From Dyadobacter sp. CY323 (GTDB taxonomy: Bacteria; Bacteroidota; Bacteroidia; Cytophagales; Spirosomataceae), in the NCBI RefSeq assembly GCF_021390245.1, contig NZ_JAJUXH010000004.1, positions 62,001 to 126,000 on the forward strand: a stretch of 64,000 nucleotides of DNA, read 5' to 3'. The notes under the pieces are model-generated. The model was not told the origin of the DNA and did no database searches. It worked only from the letters and a program-made list of their open reading frames with translations. Numbering within the stretch: the stretch's first letter is position 1; every line of letters starts with the position of its first letter. Of the stretch, positions 40,661 to 49,944 are shown piece after piece. Made by a program: the position numbers and the translations under genes.

Positions 40661-42332
40661 CCTTCCGGGAAGCAACAAATGGAATCGCGGCTGAAAACAG
40701 CACTACCGTGGCGACAATGGCGGTAACGACGGTTCCCGAAGTAGTCATGGTACTGAGTACAAAAAGCATTACTGCTGTAAAAAGCAATGCGCCGGTGATC
40801 ACCTGCAACCCGAAACGGTTCTGCCTTTTGACCTCAATCGCCTCTTCCTCATTGATTTCCAGCGCATCAATGCGTTTTTGTTCTTTGGTTTCGAGGTAAG
40901 TCAGATATTCTTTTGCAGTAATGTCTTTAGATCGTGCCCACAGCTCGTAAGCCAGCAAAAGCAGCAATGGAAGCCCCACACCAACAATCGTTTCCATTCC
41001 TCTGGACAATTTGAAATCCAGTAGTAGAGGTGCGAGGATTTTGAAAAAGAGGTTAACGGAAAGTCCGATGCCGGTTACCCATAATGTGACGCTGCTCGTC
41101 AGTCTTTTGGAAAACAGCGCCCAAAGCGGAGGTGCCAGAAGCGGGCCTCCCGAAATGGCTGAAATACTCAGTACCACTTCCACAATCCCGCCCGCCGCCG
41201 GTACTACCAATGCAATTCCGATCATTCCCAACCCAAAAAACCAAGACGAACCTCTGGCAACCCGGATCAGTTGCTTGTCAGTAGCTTTCGGATTGACCAT
41301 ACCTTTGTAAATGTCATTGGTGAAAACCGCCGAAACGACATTCAATGCGGTATTGGCGCTCGCCGAAGTAGAGAAGTACATTCCGGTGAGCATTAATCCC
41401 AACAACCCAGGAGGCAGCACCAGTTTGCAGATCATTAAGTAGGCATTTTCGGTATCCAAACCTGTTAATGCAGGATTGATCGCTTTATAGATCATCGGCG
41501 GAAACATCCAGATCACCGGGCTGATGAGGTACAGACCTGCAAAAAGCCAGGCCACTTTTTTGGCCGATTTTTCACTGTCGACGCTGGTATACCGCTGTAC
41601 CATCGTCCAGTTGCCGCCAATGTAACAAATGTGATAAATGACGAATGCGGCGACGAACCCAATGGTGTATTCGCCGTTGAGTAGATTAAAAAAATCATCG
41701 GGAACCGCTTTGGTAAAACCATCCCAGCCGCCGACTTTATCAAAAGACAAGGGAAGCAGAATGAAAACCGCGGCCGACAAAACCACGAACTGCAGAATGT
41801 CCGTCACCATCACCGCCCATAGTCCGCCGACTGCGGTATAAGCAATCATAAAAAGCCCTAATCCAATGGTACAAGGCACTAATGGCAAATCCAGTGAGGC
41901 ACTTACTAGCTTGGCCACCGGGTATAAAACGGAGCCTTTTATAAAAACCGAAACCAGCGTGAAAATGAAGATGTAAGTTTTCTGAACCGGCAAACCAAGT
42001 CGCTCCCTAATGAATTCAGCGGCCGTGAGTGCACCCGTTCTTTTCCATCTTGGTGCGAGATAAAGTGCGGTAATCAATGCGCCGATGCACATCGTCCATT
42101 GAATGGTAATCGCCACCCAGCCGTGTTTGTAGGCAATGGATCCCCAGGCTACAAATGTCCCGGCCGAGAAGAAGCTCATGAATAAGGATAGTCCCCCGAT
42201 AAACCAGGGAACCGCCTCTCCTCCGGCAAAAAACGACTTTAAATTCCTTCCTGTTCTCGCAAATAACATCCCAATGCCCATCACGAATGCGGAAAAAACG
42301 AGAATGACAATGGTATCGATGGAGTTGTTCAT
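40611..42332 (-). CDS. Sodium:solute symporter (SSS family)
   Basis: This 573-residue integral membrane protein has about 13-14 spans. SSS marks include GGEAVPWFIGGLSLFMSFFSAGTFVAWG and AYTAVGGLWAVMVTDILQF. The partner solute is unknown. In the locus it would import the sugar or sugar acid released in the periplasm. It follows the acetylesterase-like gene with a 2-bp gap, so it is co-transcribed. The 3' end overlaps the PIN gene by 50 bp. Confidence 0.88.
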   Translation of the reverse strand: MNNSIDTIVILVFSAFVMGIGMLFARTGRNLKSFFAGGEAVPWFIGGLSLFMSFFSAGTFVAWGSIAYKHGWVAITIQWTMCIGALITALYLAPRWKRTGALTAAEFIRERLGLPVQKTYIFIFTLVSVFIKGSVLYPVAKLVSASLDLPLVPCTIGLGLFMIAYTAVGGLWAVMVTDILQFVVLSAAVFILLPLSFDKVGGWDGFTKAVPDDFFNLLNGEYTIGFVAAFVIYHICYIGGNWTMVQRYTSVDSEKSAKKVAWLFAGLYLISPVIWMFPPMIYKAINPALTGLDTENAYLMICKLVLPPGLLGLMLTGMYFSTSASANTALNVVSAVFTNDIYKGMVNPKATDKQLIRVARGSSWFFGLGMIGIALVVPAAGGIVEVVLSISAISGGPLLAPPLWALFSKRLTSSVTLWVTGIGLSVNLFFKILAPLLLDFKLSRGMETIVGVGLPLLLLLAYELWARSKDITAKEYLTYLETKEQKRIDALEINEEEAIEVKRQNRFGLQVITGALLFTAVMLFVLSTMTTSGTVVTAIVATVVLFSAAIPFVASRKVSVGEILPVQETHPRG

Positions 42333-42334
42333 AA

Positions 42335-44311
42335 TTAAGGGTTATCGGTTCTAAATGGCGAGGCGGGGAAGCCTGCCTGGTTGTAAAGATTGGCGCCGTT
42401 GCTTTCCACCGGGCTGCTTGCCCACGCATACCGCACGGTTTTTGGATTTTCGATGCCATCCTGCCAAACGATCACTTCGCTTCCTTCAATTTTGGCTTTC
42501 GCCCACACAAACTTTTTGTCTTCTCCGGCGATCGCGAATCCTTTCAAATCCCCTTCTTTTGACTTCAATCCATTCGCTGCATACTTGAATTTCAAACGGA
42601 TCTTGTTGCCTTCAATTTTCATGGATTCGTACAATGGGGAGGTTTGGAGATTGCTTTCTCCATAACAGATCCGTCTTGCTTCGGCTGCCATTCGCTCACC
42701 AACCTGTTGCTTGTAAATCGGGTGCACATCGTATGGATTTCCTACGTCGATGGTGACCGCCAGTCCGGTTTTCGGTACAGAAAGTGTTGCCATTTGTGCC
42801 TCGCGCAATTCGGCCCAGTTTGATTCCACCGGCGCTGAGGTCAGCGCGCCGAATCCCGATAGCTGCGCGATGATAAATGGGAGTTCACCCTGATTGAATT
42901 GTTTTCGCCAGTCTGAAATGAGCAGCGGAAGTAACTTTTTATATTGGACCGCCTGAGAAGCATTTGCCTCACCCTGGTACCAGAGAAACCCTTTTAAGCC
43001 CAGATTGGCAAATGGAGCAATCATCGCATTGTAGATTACCGACGGATTTCTGCGGTTTTCTGCTGGATCAGCTGGTTTGGCGGGGTAGGAGCCAATTCGC
43101 AGGCTGCTTTTGAAAAGCCACTCGCCCGATAGGGGGATGATCAGCGGATTATCAGACTCGACCAATTCTTTCAACCAAAGCTGCGATGCGTCGCGACTGG
43201 TAAATCCGCCAAATCCCGACAGATTTTCAAGTCGGATCGAAATGAGGTTTTTACCTTCCTTAACCAATTCTTTCGGGACAATGTAACTCCGCCTGCCCGG
43301 CTGCCACGTTCCACGCCCAACCTCGGTCCCATTGAAATAGATAATGTCCAGATCTTTTAATGTTTCCAGATTGAGCAAGAGTGATTTTCCTGCCATGGAT
43401 GCCGGTATATTTACCTCTTTCCGCAGCCAGACAATTCCATCAAAATCAGGCAGACCGTGATTTTCCCAATAATCGGGCGCAACCAGTTTTTTCCAATTAA
43501 TGGGCTTATAGGCAGATGAATGCCATTTTTCAATAAAGCCACTATCGGTTTTCTGAAATTGTTCCATCCAGTTTTTTGAATTCACCGCGTAAGCCTGCTG
43601 GCTCTCTTCGAGTGAATTGTTACCCTTGTATTTCGCTATGAATGGGTTGGTTAATTCTTTGAAATCAGGATGCTCACCCATGCTTTGCAATCCGATCCAG
43701 GGTTCAATCAGAGTACCTCCCCAGGAAGTGTGGATAATTCCGATGGGAATGTTTTGTGTTTTATGGATTTCTTTGGCGAAAAAGTAGGCGGCTGCTGAAA
43801 AAGTGGCGGCATTTTCAGGTGTACAGGTTTGCCAGGTAGCTTTGGTCGTGTTGCTTTGGGGATTTGTGTTAATGTCTTTTGCGACCGTAAAAGACCGGAT
43901 TTGCGGCAAATCAGCACTTCTGAGTTCATAGGAAGCATTAAAAACTTTGCTCACCGGCCACTCCATATTCGATTGTCCGGAACACAGCCATACGTCCCCG
44001 ATCATTACATTTTTAAAAGAAAATGAACTGTCGGAAACCACATGGATCTCATAAGGCCCACCTGCTTCCCGGGCTGGAAAAGTCACTTTCCAATTGCCAT
44101 TTGCCTCTGCTTTTACTTTTTTCTTTTCTCCATTAAAATCAATGGTAAATGAAGATTTCGGCGCCGCAGTACCCCAAAGCTGAATGGGCTTCTGACGTTG
44201 TAAAACCATGTTGTCACTAAAAAAATAAGGCATTTTTACTCCGCCTGCCAAAGCAAACTGCCCAGTGAAAACACAAAAGAGAATGAAAATCCGAATGCGT
44301 AAGCGAATCAT
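42335..44311 (-). CDS. Sialate O-acetylesterase-like SGNH carbohydrate esterase
   Basis: This protein has about 658 residues, starting from the ATG at 44309-44311. That start gives a proper signal peptide (RIFILFCVFTGQFALAGG); an ATG 72 bp further up would overlap the neighbouring gene. The SGNH blocks are LCSGQSNMEWPVS, WYQGEANASQ and DVHPIYKQQVGERM (catalytic Asp-x-x-His). A galactose-binding-like domain is inserted in the middle (LKDLDIIYFNGTEVGRGTW). Such enzymes remove O-acetyl groups from sialic acid or plant glycans. It lies 2 bp before the symporter gene. Confidence 0.87.
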   Translation of the reverse strand: MIRLRIRIFILFCVFTGQFALAGGVKMPYFFSDNMVLQRQKPIQLWGTAAPKSSFTIDFNGEKKKVKAEANGNWKVTFPAREAGGPYEIHVVSDSSFSFKNVMIGDVWLCSGQSNMEWPVSKVFNASYELRSADLPQIRSFTVAKDINTNPQSNTTKATWQTCTPENAATFSAAAYFFAKEIHKTQNIPIGIIHTSWGGTLIEPWIGLQSMGEHPDFKELTNPFIAKYKGNNSLEESQQAYAVNSKNWMEQFQKTDSGFIEKWHSSAYKPINWKKLVAPDYWENHGLPDFDGIVWLRKEVNIPASMAGKSLLLNLETLKDLDIIYFNGTEVGRGTWQPGRRSYIVPKELVKEGKNLISIRLENLSGFGGFTSRDASQLWLKELVESDNPLIIPLSGEWLFKSSLRIGSYPAKPADPAENRRNPSVIYNAMIAPFANLGLKGFLWYQGEANASQAVQYKKLLPLLISDWRKQFNQGELPFIIAQLSGFGALTSAPVESNWAELREAQMATLSVPKTGLAVTIDVGNPYDVHPIYKQQVGERMAAEARRICYGESNLQTSPLYESMKIEGNKIRLKFKYAANGLKSKEGDLKGFAIAGEDKKFVWAKAKIEGSEVIVWQDGIENPKTVRYAWASSPVESNGANLYNQAGFPASPFRTDNP

Positions 44312-44348
44312 GTTTTTACCGATTACCCTAAATTTTTTCACTAAAAAC

Positions 44349-46922
44349 TTACTCAAACCGCACGGTATATACTTCCATCCCAAATCCTGGAATTTGATAG
44401 GAGGGAGAATTTACAGCTGATCCGGAAGCAGTTTTAGCTATGTTTTTTATCTTTTTTCCAGTACCCCATTTTTCCGGGTTGAACGTGATCTGCCCCTCCG
44501 AAGGCTGGGCGCGGTTGTTCAACAGAATGACATATGCTTCATTTTTAGCGGCATTCTCAGCCAGAATGCAATCCACGGTCGGTTGATTACCAGCTACGAA
44601 TCCCCCGCGGATCACCAGTTTGGCTTTCTCGCCAAATACAGTTCCCGGCTCAAAGCCATACGTCTGGTGCGGGCCTACTTTTGGAGTGACAAAACCTCTC
44701 GGAAACTCTATTTTTCCTTTTGAGCGTAAGGCAACTTCTGAAAGCAGATAATCCGTGATCCAGCCGATCTGCCACCATGCGTGATGCGGATAAGGTCCTG
44801 CCCCTTTGTTCATGGCAGCCCAATAGTAAGATGCGACGCTGGTTTTACTGTCGACAAACGCATGTCGCCCAATTGCTGCCGATCGCGCCATATCCGCGAA
44901 AATTTGCTCCCCCGTGAGTTGGTGCATCCGTATGAACATTCCCGCGTGACTGGCCAGCTGAATGGGGCCCAGGCGTGTCGCAGAGCCAAAAATGCCGCCA
45001 TGCTCAAAGCTCAGACCCGTCTGACTGATCTCCCAATCTTCAAGGTTAGCGCCATTTACAGTCTTAGGATTTCGGTTCGCAATGGGATGCGTGTAAACGG
45101 AAGTCGTGTAGATTTTCGCGCAGGTAACCGCGGCATCCTGGTATTTTTTGTTTTTGGTAAAATCATAAAGATCCAAAAGTGCCTGGGCCGATTGCCCGGT
45201 TGCGAAATCCGGGGCGTAACGTGCGTCGCCGCAAACACCCAGGAATGCGCCGGTTTCGACTGCGTTTTTGATAAACCAATCTGCCCCTTTTTGCGCGGCT
45301 TTCAGGTATTTTTCATCTTTTAAAAGCCGGTAGGCCACGATCATTCCGTAGAATGTCGGTCTTATATCTTTGATATCTTTGAATATTTCCTGCTCGGTTT
45401 TCCGGTCGTAAGCTACTGCCCAGCTGCCGTCCGCATTTTGCCAGCTCAGCAATTTGTCAGCCCCTAATCGCAGCTTTTCTTTCAATTCCGCGTTATCCGG
45501 CTCGAACAAAAGCATGTTGCCCATATCTAGTAACACATAGTAAGTCAATGCGATAGGTTCCACAACCTCGCCCCATTCCTCGACGAATTTTTTGCTTTTA
45601 GCCAAATAATACTGACCCTCGATGGCGCCGTCGAAAAAACCTTTTTTGGTTTCCTGCTGCACCAGTTTGAAGTTTAATGCCGGCGGCAATACTTTTTCCT
45701 TCAATTCCGGATCGTTCGTTGCATTCGCGAGCATCCACATCGCGCCGTAATCGGCGTTTTTCATGGCGTCTTTCTGCGAGCCCACCACACCGCCGAGGTA
45801 CGACTGCGCCCCGATTTGCTTGCCTTCATACTCTTCAATGTTCCAAAGCGAAGTTTTCGGATCGGTGAGGTAACCGTGCATTTTTTCAATGCGGTCGGTC
45901 AGTGCTTGTTTGCTCTGGCGGAGGCTTAATGTTTCGTGGAATTTATAAATGTCATTCGCCGCATGTTTGATCGAAGCAAACCAGTCTCCCGCGATCAGGC
46001 TGTACCGAAATGAATAGCTAATCTCCTCACCCGCATTTCGTTCTGATTTTTGTTCACCCAAAACCGGGTGGTACAATGTCGGCGAAAGCTGCGCTTTTCT
46101 GTTCATGTGCGAAAGTCCGAGCAACCAGTCTATCTGAGTAAACTTATCTTTCGCCCACGGATCACGCGCCAGTCCCGGCTCGGGAATCACGGAAAGCGTA
46201 ATGCCGTTTTTGGTACTGACCAATGGACTTAACGTAGTCGCACAACGCTCGCGATAAACGACCGGACGGGCGGGAATACCATGGCCATAAGCATAAGCCA
46301 ATGCAAAGTTTTCCTGCATAAAATTTCCCTGAAAATAGCCTGGAACCGACGTCCACGCCATTTGGTTGACTGGAACGGACGCCAGGGTAGGGGTTGCGAG
46401 CGAGAAAAACCCTTTCTTTTTGGGTATCAAACGCATGGTTACCTGAATGTCATTCGGGAATTGGGGATCCAGTTTCCAGGTCGCTTTTACCGTGGCTACT
46501 TCCGTTTCTTTGGTGAATTCCAGCTCATTTTTCTTACCTGAAAAAGAACTTGGGAGAAAACTAAAAACCTGTCCGGCCTTGTTCAGCGACACTTCCGTGG
46601 TGCTTTCCTTCCATTGTTTCTCCTGGTAATGGTAATTCTCTTCGGGAAATGTACCCCCGGTAATTTTTTGGAATGTTTCTTTCGGCTCTTCAGAAGGTTT
46701 GGTTTCGGAATAAAGCAAAGTATACTCGCCGGAAGGAGTTAGCCCCTCAACCCATTTACCTTCTTTTTTAAGCAGTATTTTGTCAACGAGCCACCCATCT
46801 TTCGCCTTTTTCCAAAGCACCTGAATATGGTCATTAACAAGAACCGGTGAAGCACTTTTTTGGCCAATAACAAGCCCTGAAATCGTAATCCAGCAAACAA
46901 TCGTAAGAATATATTTCATCAT
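44349..46922 (-). CDS. Secreted six-hairpin-glycosidase-like protein of unknown specificity
   Basis: This 857-residue protein has a signal peptide (LTIVCWITISGLVIGQKSA). The first 320 residues or so are beta-rich. The second half has helix-pair repeats of an alpha/alpha barrel: GADKLLSWQNADGSW, KAAQKGADWFIKNAVETGAFLG, ARYAPDFATGQSAQALLDLYDF and HAWWQIGWITDYLL. This resembles unsaturated glycuronyl hydrolases and related six-hairpin enzymes, but I cannot assign a CAZy family. It belongs to the locus, 37 bp before the esterase gene. Confidence 0.65.
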   Translation of the reverse strand: MMKYILTIVCWITISGLVIGQKSASPVLVNDHIQVLWKKAKDGWLVDKILLKKEGKWVEGLTPSGEYTLLYSETKPSEEPKETFQKITGGTFPEENYHYQEKQWKESTTEVSLNKAGQVFSFLPSSFSGKKNELEFTKETEVATVKATWKLDPQFPNDIQVTMRLIPKKKGFFSLATPTLASVPVNQMAWTSVPGYFQGNFMQENFALAYAYGHGIPARPVVYRERCATTLSPLVSTKNGITLSVIPEPGLARDPWAKDKFTQIDWLLGLSHMNRKAQLSPTLYHPVLGEQKSERNAGEEISYSFRYSLIAGDWFASIKHAANDIYKFHETLSLRQSKQALTDRIEKMHGYLTDPKTSLWNIEEYEGKQIGAQSYLGGVVGSQKDAMKNADYGAMWMLANATNDPELKEKVLPPALNFKLVQQETKKGFFDGAIEGQYYLAKSKKFVEEWGEVVEPIALTYYVLLDMGNMLLFEPDNAELKEKLRLGADKLLSWQNADGSWAVAYDRKTEQEIFKDIKDIRPTFYGMIVAYRLLKDEKYLKAAQKGADWFIKNAVETGAFLGVCGDARYAPDFATGQSAQALLDLYDFTKNKKYQDAAVTCAKIYTTSVYTHPIANRNPKTVNGANLEDWEISQTGLSFEHGGIFGSATRLGPIQLASHAGMFIRMHQLTGEQIFADMARSAAIGRHAFVDSKTSVASYYWAAMNKGAGPYPHHAWWQIGWITDYLLSEVALRSKGKIEFPRGFVTPKVGPHQTYGFEPGTVFGEKAKLVIRGGFVAGNQPTVDCILAENAAKNEAYVILLNNRAQPSEGQITFNPEKWGTGKKIKNIAKTASGSAVNSPSYQIPGFGMEVYTVRFE

Positions 46923-46948
46923 TATCTATTTTAATTTATCCCCTCAAA

Positions 46949-47014
46949 CCCATCTCACATTTAACTTCTCACTTCTCACATCTCACATCTCACATCTCAC
47001 ATCTCACATTTTAC
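46949..47014. repeat. ATCTCAC heptamer array between two locus genes
   Basis: Words CATCTCACATTT, CTTCTCACTTCTCAC and five heptamers of ATCTCAC run in one direction, ending in TCTCACATTTTAC (47002-47014), which also occurs exactly in leuS. The array ends 5 bp before the stop of the FAD oxidoreductase gene. Confidence 0.85.
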
Positions 47015-47019
47015 TAATC

Positions 47020-48918
47020 TCAATCCAAATAACACCTAATCTCAAAGATCCTGGCCAACGCGTCCCCATGCGTTTTCTGAACAACCACCCGCACGGCATC
47101 AGCTTCCAGAGCATCAAAATCATGAGTTGCCAGCCTCAGAAAATTGTCTTCTGTTTTGATCGTCTTCACCGTTTTTCCTTTGCTCTTGATCTCGATGGTA
47201 TAATCGGAAACCGTCTCCGTTTGTGGGCCTCGCACCTGATTTTTGTAGACACTATCTTCCGGCGAAATCCTTAAAAAACGGTTTAAACCCGTATCGAAAC
47301 TGAGCTGGATGTAATTCAGTTTGGTAGGCTTGTCCCATTGCAGTTCGATCCACTGCGGGCCGCTTTTCAGTTCAGCCTGCCATTGGTGCGTTTTGCCGTC
47401 TTTGATATTCCTATTGATCCCGTCGATCACATTTGCCGCCGCTCCGTCTTTGGTTGCGGAAGAAGCAGTCACTTTCGCAGTCCTCGCCAAATCTTTTTCA
47501 TCCTGGTTTTGCACGCCCAGCAGCGACTGGTCCTGACGGAGCAGGATTTGCTGCAACCGCGTAAAATGCGGTTCCTGATTTCCGAGAGCCGCCGGCAGAA
47601 TGTTGTTTTTATTACAATATGCCACCGCAGTTCCCATCGCCTGACCCATTGCGGCGCAGGTAGCCATTACGCGGGTGGAAGACAATGCCACGTGCGACAC
47701 GCTCACATTTCTCCCGGCCATTAATAAGTTTTTGATATTCTTGCTGTACAGCGAGCGGAATGGAATCGAATAGGGACCGGCAAGTTTAATGGACCGGAAA
47801 GGTTCGATGCCGGTACTGTTCATTCCTTCCGGCGGGTGATCGTCGAGCGGCCAGCCGCCGTATGCGACGCGGTCGGGGAACAATTTCGGGTTTTGAATGT
47901 CATCCTGTTTCATAATGTAGTCGCCGGTAAGTCTGCGACTTTCACGCTTGCCGGGGATCATTCCTACCCACGATAGCGCCCAGTTCTCCGATTCGGGATG
48001 GTTTCCTGAATTTTTGATATAATCCCAAACCCCGAACAAGGTTGCCAGCAAGTCGTGCCGGATTTTTTGTCCGTCGCCTACAATGTCTTCCAGTCCGCCG
48101 AGTTCCAGCCACCAGTAGCCATATTCCCATTGCGTTATTTTCCGGTGTACAAAATCTTTGGTCGTGTATTTCCTCGCCCATTTCGGGGGCGTATATGGCA
48201 TCCGCTTTTCGTGCTTTTTGGAAGTAAAGAGCAGGCTGTTGCCCATGGTATTCATATCCGCTTTTTGTACGGCGAGTGATTCACCCCATTGACTGGTAGC
48301 CTCGCGTCCGCGCATAAAATCAGCTCCGGCACGTGCGCCCAGCGATCCGTCGCCGGTACAGTCGGCGAAGAATTTTGCTTTTATCTCAAATAATTCCTCT
48401 GTCTGCGAGCAGATTGCCGTGACAGTTTTAATCTCGTCGCCAGCGACTTCCAGGTCCCAGAAAGTAGTGTCGAGCAGCAGCGTAATATTCTCTTCTGAAA
48501 TGACTTTGTTATACATTACAAAATCCCACATTTCGTACGATCGCTGCTGATTTTCAACGGCTTCGGTCAAAACGAGTTCTTCCAGGATACCGGTTTCGCG
48601 CCATACCTGCTGCAATGCGCTCGCTCCCGAAATGTGCATCCGGATCTCGCTGCTGGCATTTCCGCCCAATCGCGACCGGTTTTGAATGAGTACTACCTTG
48701 CTGCCGTTTCTGGCGGCCGCAATCGCAGCGCACACGCCGGACATTCCGCCGCCTGCGATGAGGAAATCGGTTTCAAGTTTTTTCTTTTTGTAAACATCCT
48801 TGTTGATCTCGAATGCATTTTCCTCCGCTTCGCGATCATAAATGGTAACCGGGTCCATAAAAAACATCCCGGTGCCGGCACCGAACGATTTGATAAAATC
48901 TCTTCTTTGCGTTTTCAT
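47020..48918 (-). CDS. Tat-exported FAD-dependent oxidoreductase (FAD_oxidored family)
   Basis: This 632-residue protein has a twin-arginine signal (QRRDFIKSFGAGTG, Arg5-Arg6), which fits export after FAD loading. The FAD site is AGGGMSGVCAAIAAARNGSKVV at about residue 56, with LGGNASSEIRMHISGA, GMIPGKRESRRLTGDY and IPFRSLYSKNIKNLLMAGR. A C-terminal discoidin-like domain (from about residue 490, VTASSATKDGAAANVIDG) may bind glycan. It is followed 3 bp upstream in the operon by a predicted flavinylated protein, suggesting electron transfer between them. Confidence 0.87.
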   Translation of the reverse strand: MKTQRRDFIKSFGAGTGMFFMDPVTIYDREAEENAFEINKDVYKKKKLETDFLIAGGGMSGVCAAIAAARNGSKVVLIQNRSRLGGNASSEIRMHISGASALQQVWRETGILEELVLTEAVENQQRSYEMWDFVMYNKVISEENITLLLDTTFWDLEVAGDEIKTVTAICSQTEELFEIKAKFFADCTGDGSLGARAGADFMRGREATSQWGESLAVQKADMNTMGNSLLFTSKKHEKRMPYTPPKWARKYTTKDFVHRKITQWEYGYWWLELGGLEDIVGDGQKIRHDLLATLFGVWDYIKNSGNHPESENWALSWVGMIPGKRESRRLTGDYIMKQDDIQNPKLFPDRVAYGGWPLDDHPPEGMNSTGIEPFRSIKLAGPYSIPFRSLYSKNIKNLLMAGRNVSVSHVALSSTRVMATCAAMGQAMGTAVAYCNKNNILPAALGNQEPHFTRLQQILLRQDQSLLGVQNQDEKDLARTAKVTASSATKDGAAANVIDGINRNIKDGKTHQWQAELKSGPQWIELQWDKPTKLNYIQLSFDTGLNRFLRISPEDSVYKNQVRGPQTETVSDYTIEIKSKGKTVKTIKTEDNFLRLATHDFDALEADAVRVVVQKTHGDALARIFEIRCYLD

Positions 48919-48921
48919 TTT

Positions 48922-49938
48922 TTAAGGGTTAGGAATTGCGTTTGACTTCAAAACGGCAGCGGCTGCTTTTGCCGACAATGCGGCTTCGTTACTATTAGCA
49001 ATGGCCCCGACTTTCTGCCTTTGATTTGCATTCAGTTTAGGAATATAGGATATCAGAATATCCAGAGAATTAGATTTTAACTTAATGTCTTTCAGTTTGT
49101 TGAGTATTTCATTCTGCATTTTGAATTCCACTTTCCCAATCAGTTTCACCAGGGTTACCTGAAAGTTTTCCGACGTCCAGATCCGCAGCGGGATCTTTTC
49201 AATGGCGAAATAGGGGACAAATGAACTTCCCTCGGAAACCAGCCGGATCAGCAGCGGCGCAAACTTGTCCAGGTCCTGCTCCGGTATTTTATTCAATGCA
49301 TAGTACTGGTAATGCGCATTGTCGGAGCCGAGCATTTTCCGGAGAACGGTTTCGTTGATCAGCGGCCTGGAATGTTCCCTGATCTTACCGGCGATGTCTC
49401 CGTTTACAATGTGCCACAATGTATAAGTACTGTACAACGCACCTTCCACTACTTCGTCTTTTACAGCCGTGTTCGTCGCTCCGGAAACCGCATCCACCAC
49501 TACCGCCGACTTCTTTTTTTTCTCCGGATCCACCAAACTTTCTACGGCATGATCGCGCAGGGATGATTCATTATTAGCTAAAATGGCCTTCATTTTAGCA
49601 TGGTCCGCATTGGTGAATCTGATATGGTCAAACTTGGTGAGCGGGTTTCCTTTCGGGGTTTTATAGTTCTGAAAATTGCCGAGCAAATCCCAGTACAAAT
49701 CAATGGTGACCAGATAGCAGAGACTGTCTTCACAAACCGGTGTTTTGATTTGGCTGAAATAGTAATCAGGTAAATCGTCTTTTCCATAAACCAACTCGAC
49801 GCGAACCGCAATACTATCTTTGATGGTTGTTTCAAATGCGGTTTCCCTTCTTTCTTTTTGTTTGGTAAATGAAGAAAACCAGATCTGTATTCCTGAAAGC
49901 AGGATGAAAAGCGCGGGTACACAGATCCGTTTTTTCAT
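48922..49938 (-). CDS. Predicted periplasmic flavinylated protein B (ApbE target motif)
   Basis: This 338-residue protein has an N-terminal signal or anchor (VPALFILLSGIQIWF). At residues 149-155 is DAVSGAT, then NTAVKDEVVEGALYSTY. This is the Dxx[ST]GAT pattern on which ApbE attaches FMN, so Thr155 is the predicted site. It shares TPVC-x4-C (Cys69, Cys74), YWDLLGN and the target region with the protein at 52781. The C-terminal 180 residues look like HEAT-type helix pairs (YQYYALNKIPEQDLDKFAPLL). The gene lies 6 bp from apbE, its likely modifier. Confidence 0.7.
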   Translation of the reverse strand: MKKRICVPALFILLSGIQIWFSSFTKQKERRETAFETTIKDSIAVRVELVYGKDDLPDYYFSQIKTPVCEDSLCYLVTIDLYWDLLGNFQNYKTPKGNPLTKFDHIRFTNADHAKMKAILANNESSLRDHAVESLVDPEKKKKSAVVVDAVSGATNTAVKDEVVEGALYSTYTLWHIVNGDIAGKIREHSRPLINETVLRKMLGSDNAHYQYYALNKIPEQDLDKFAPLLIRLVSEGSSFVPYFAIEKIPLRIWTSENFQVTLVKLIGKVEFKMQNEILNKLKDIKLKSNSLDILISYIPKLNANQRQKVGAIANSNEAALSAKAAAAVLKSNAIPNP

Positions 49939-49944
49939 CCGCTG

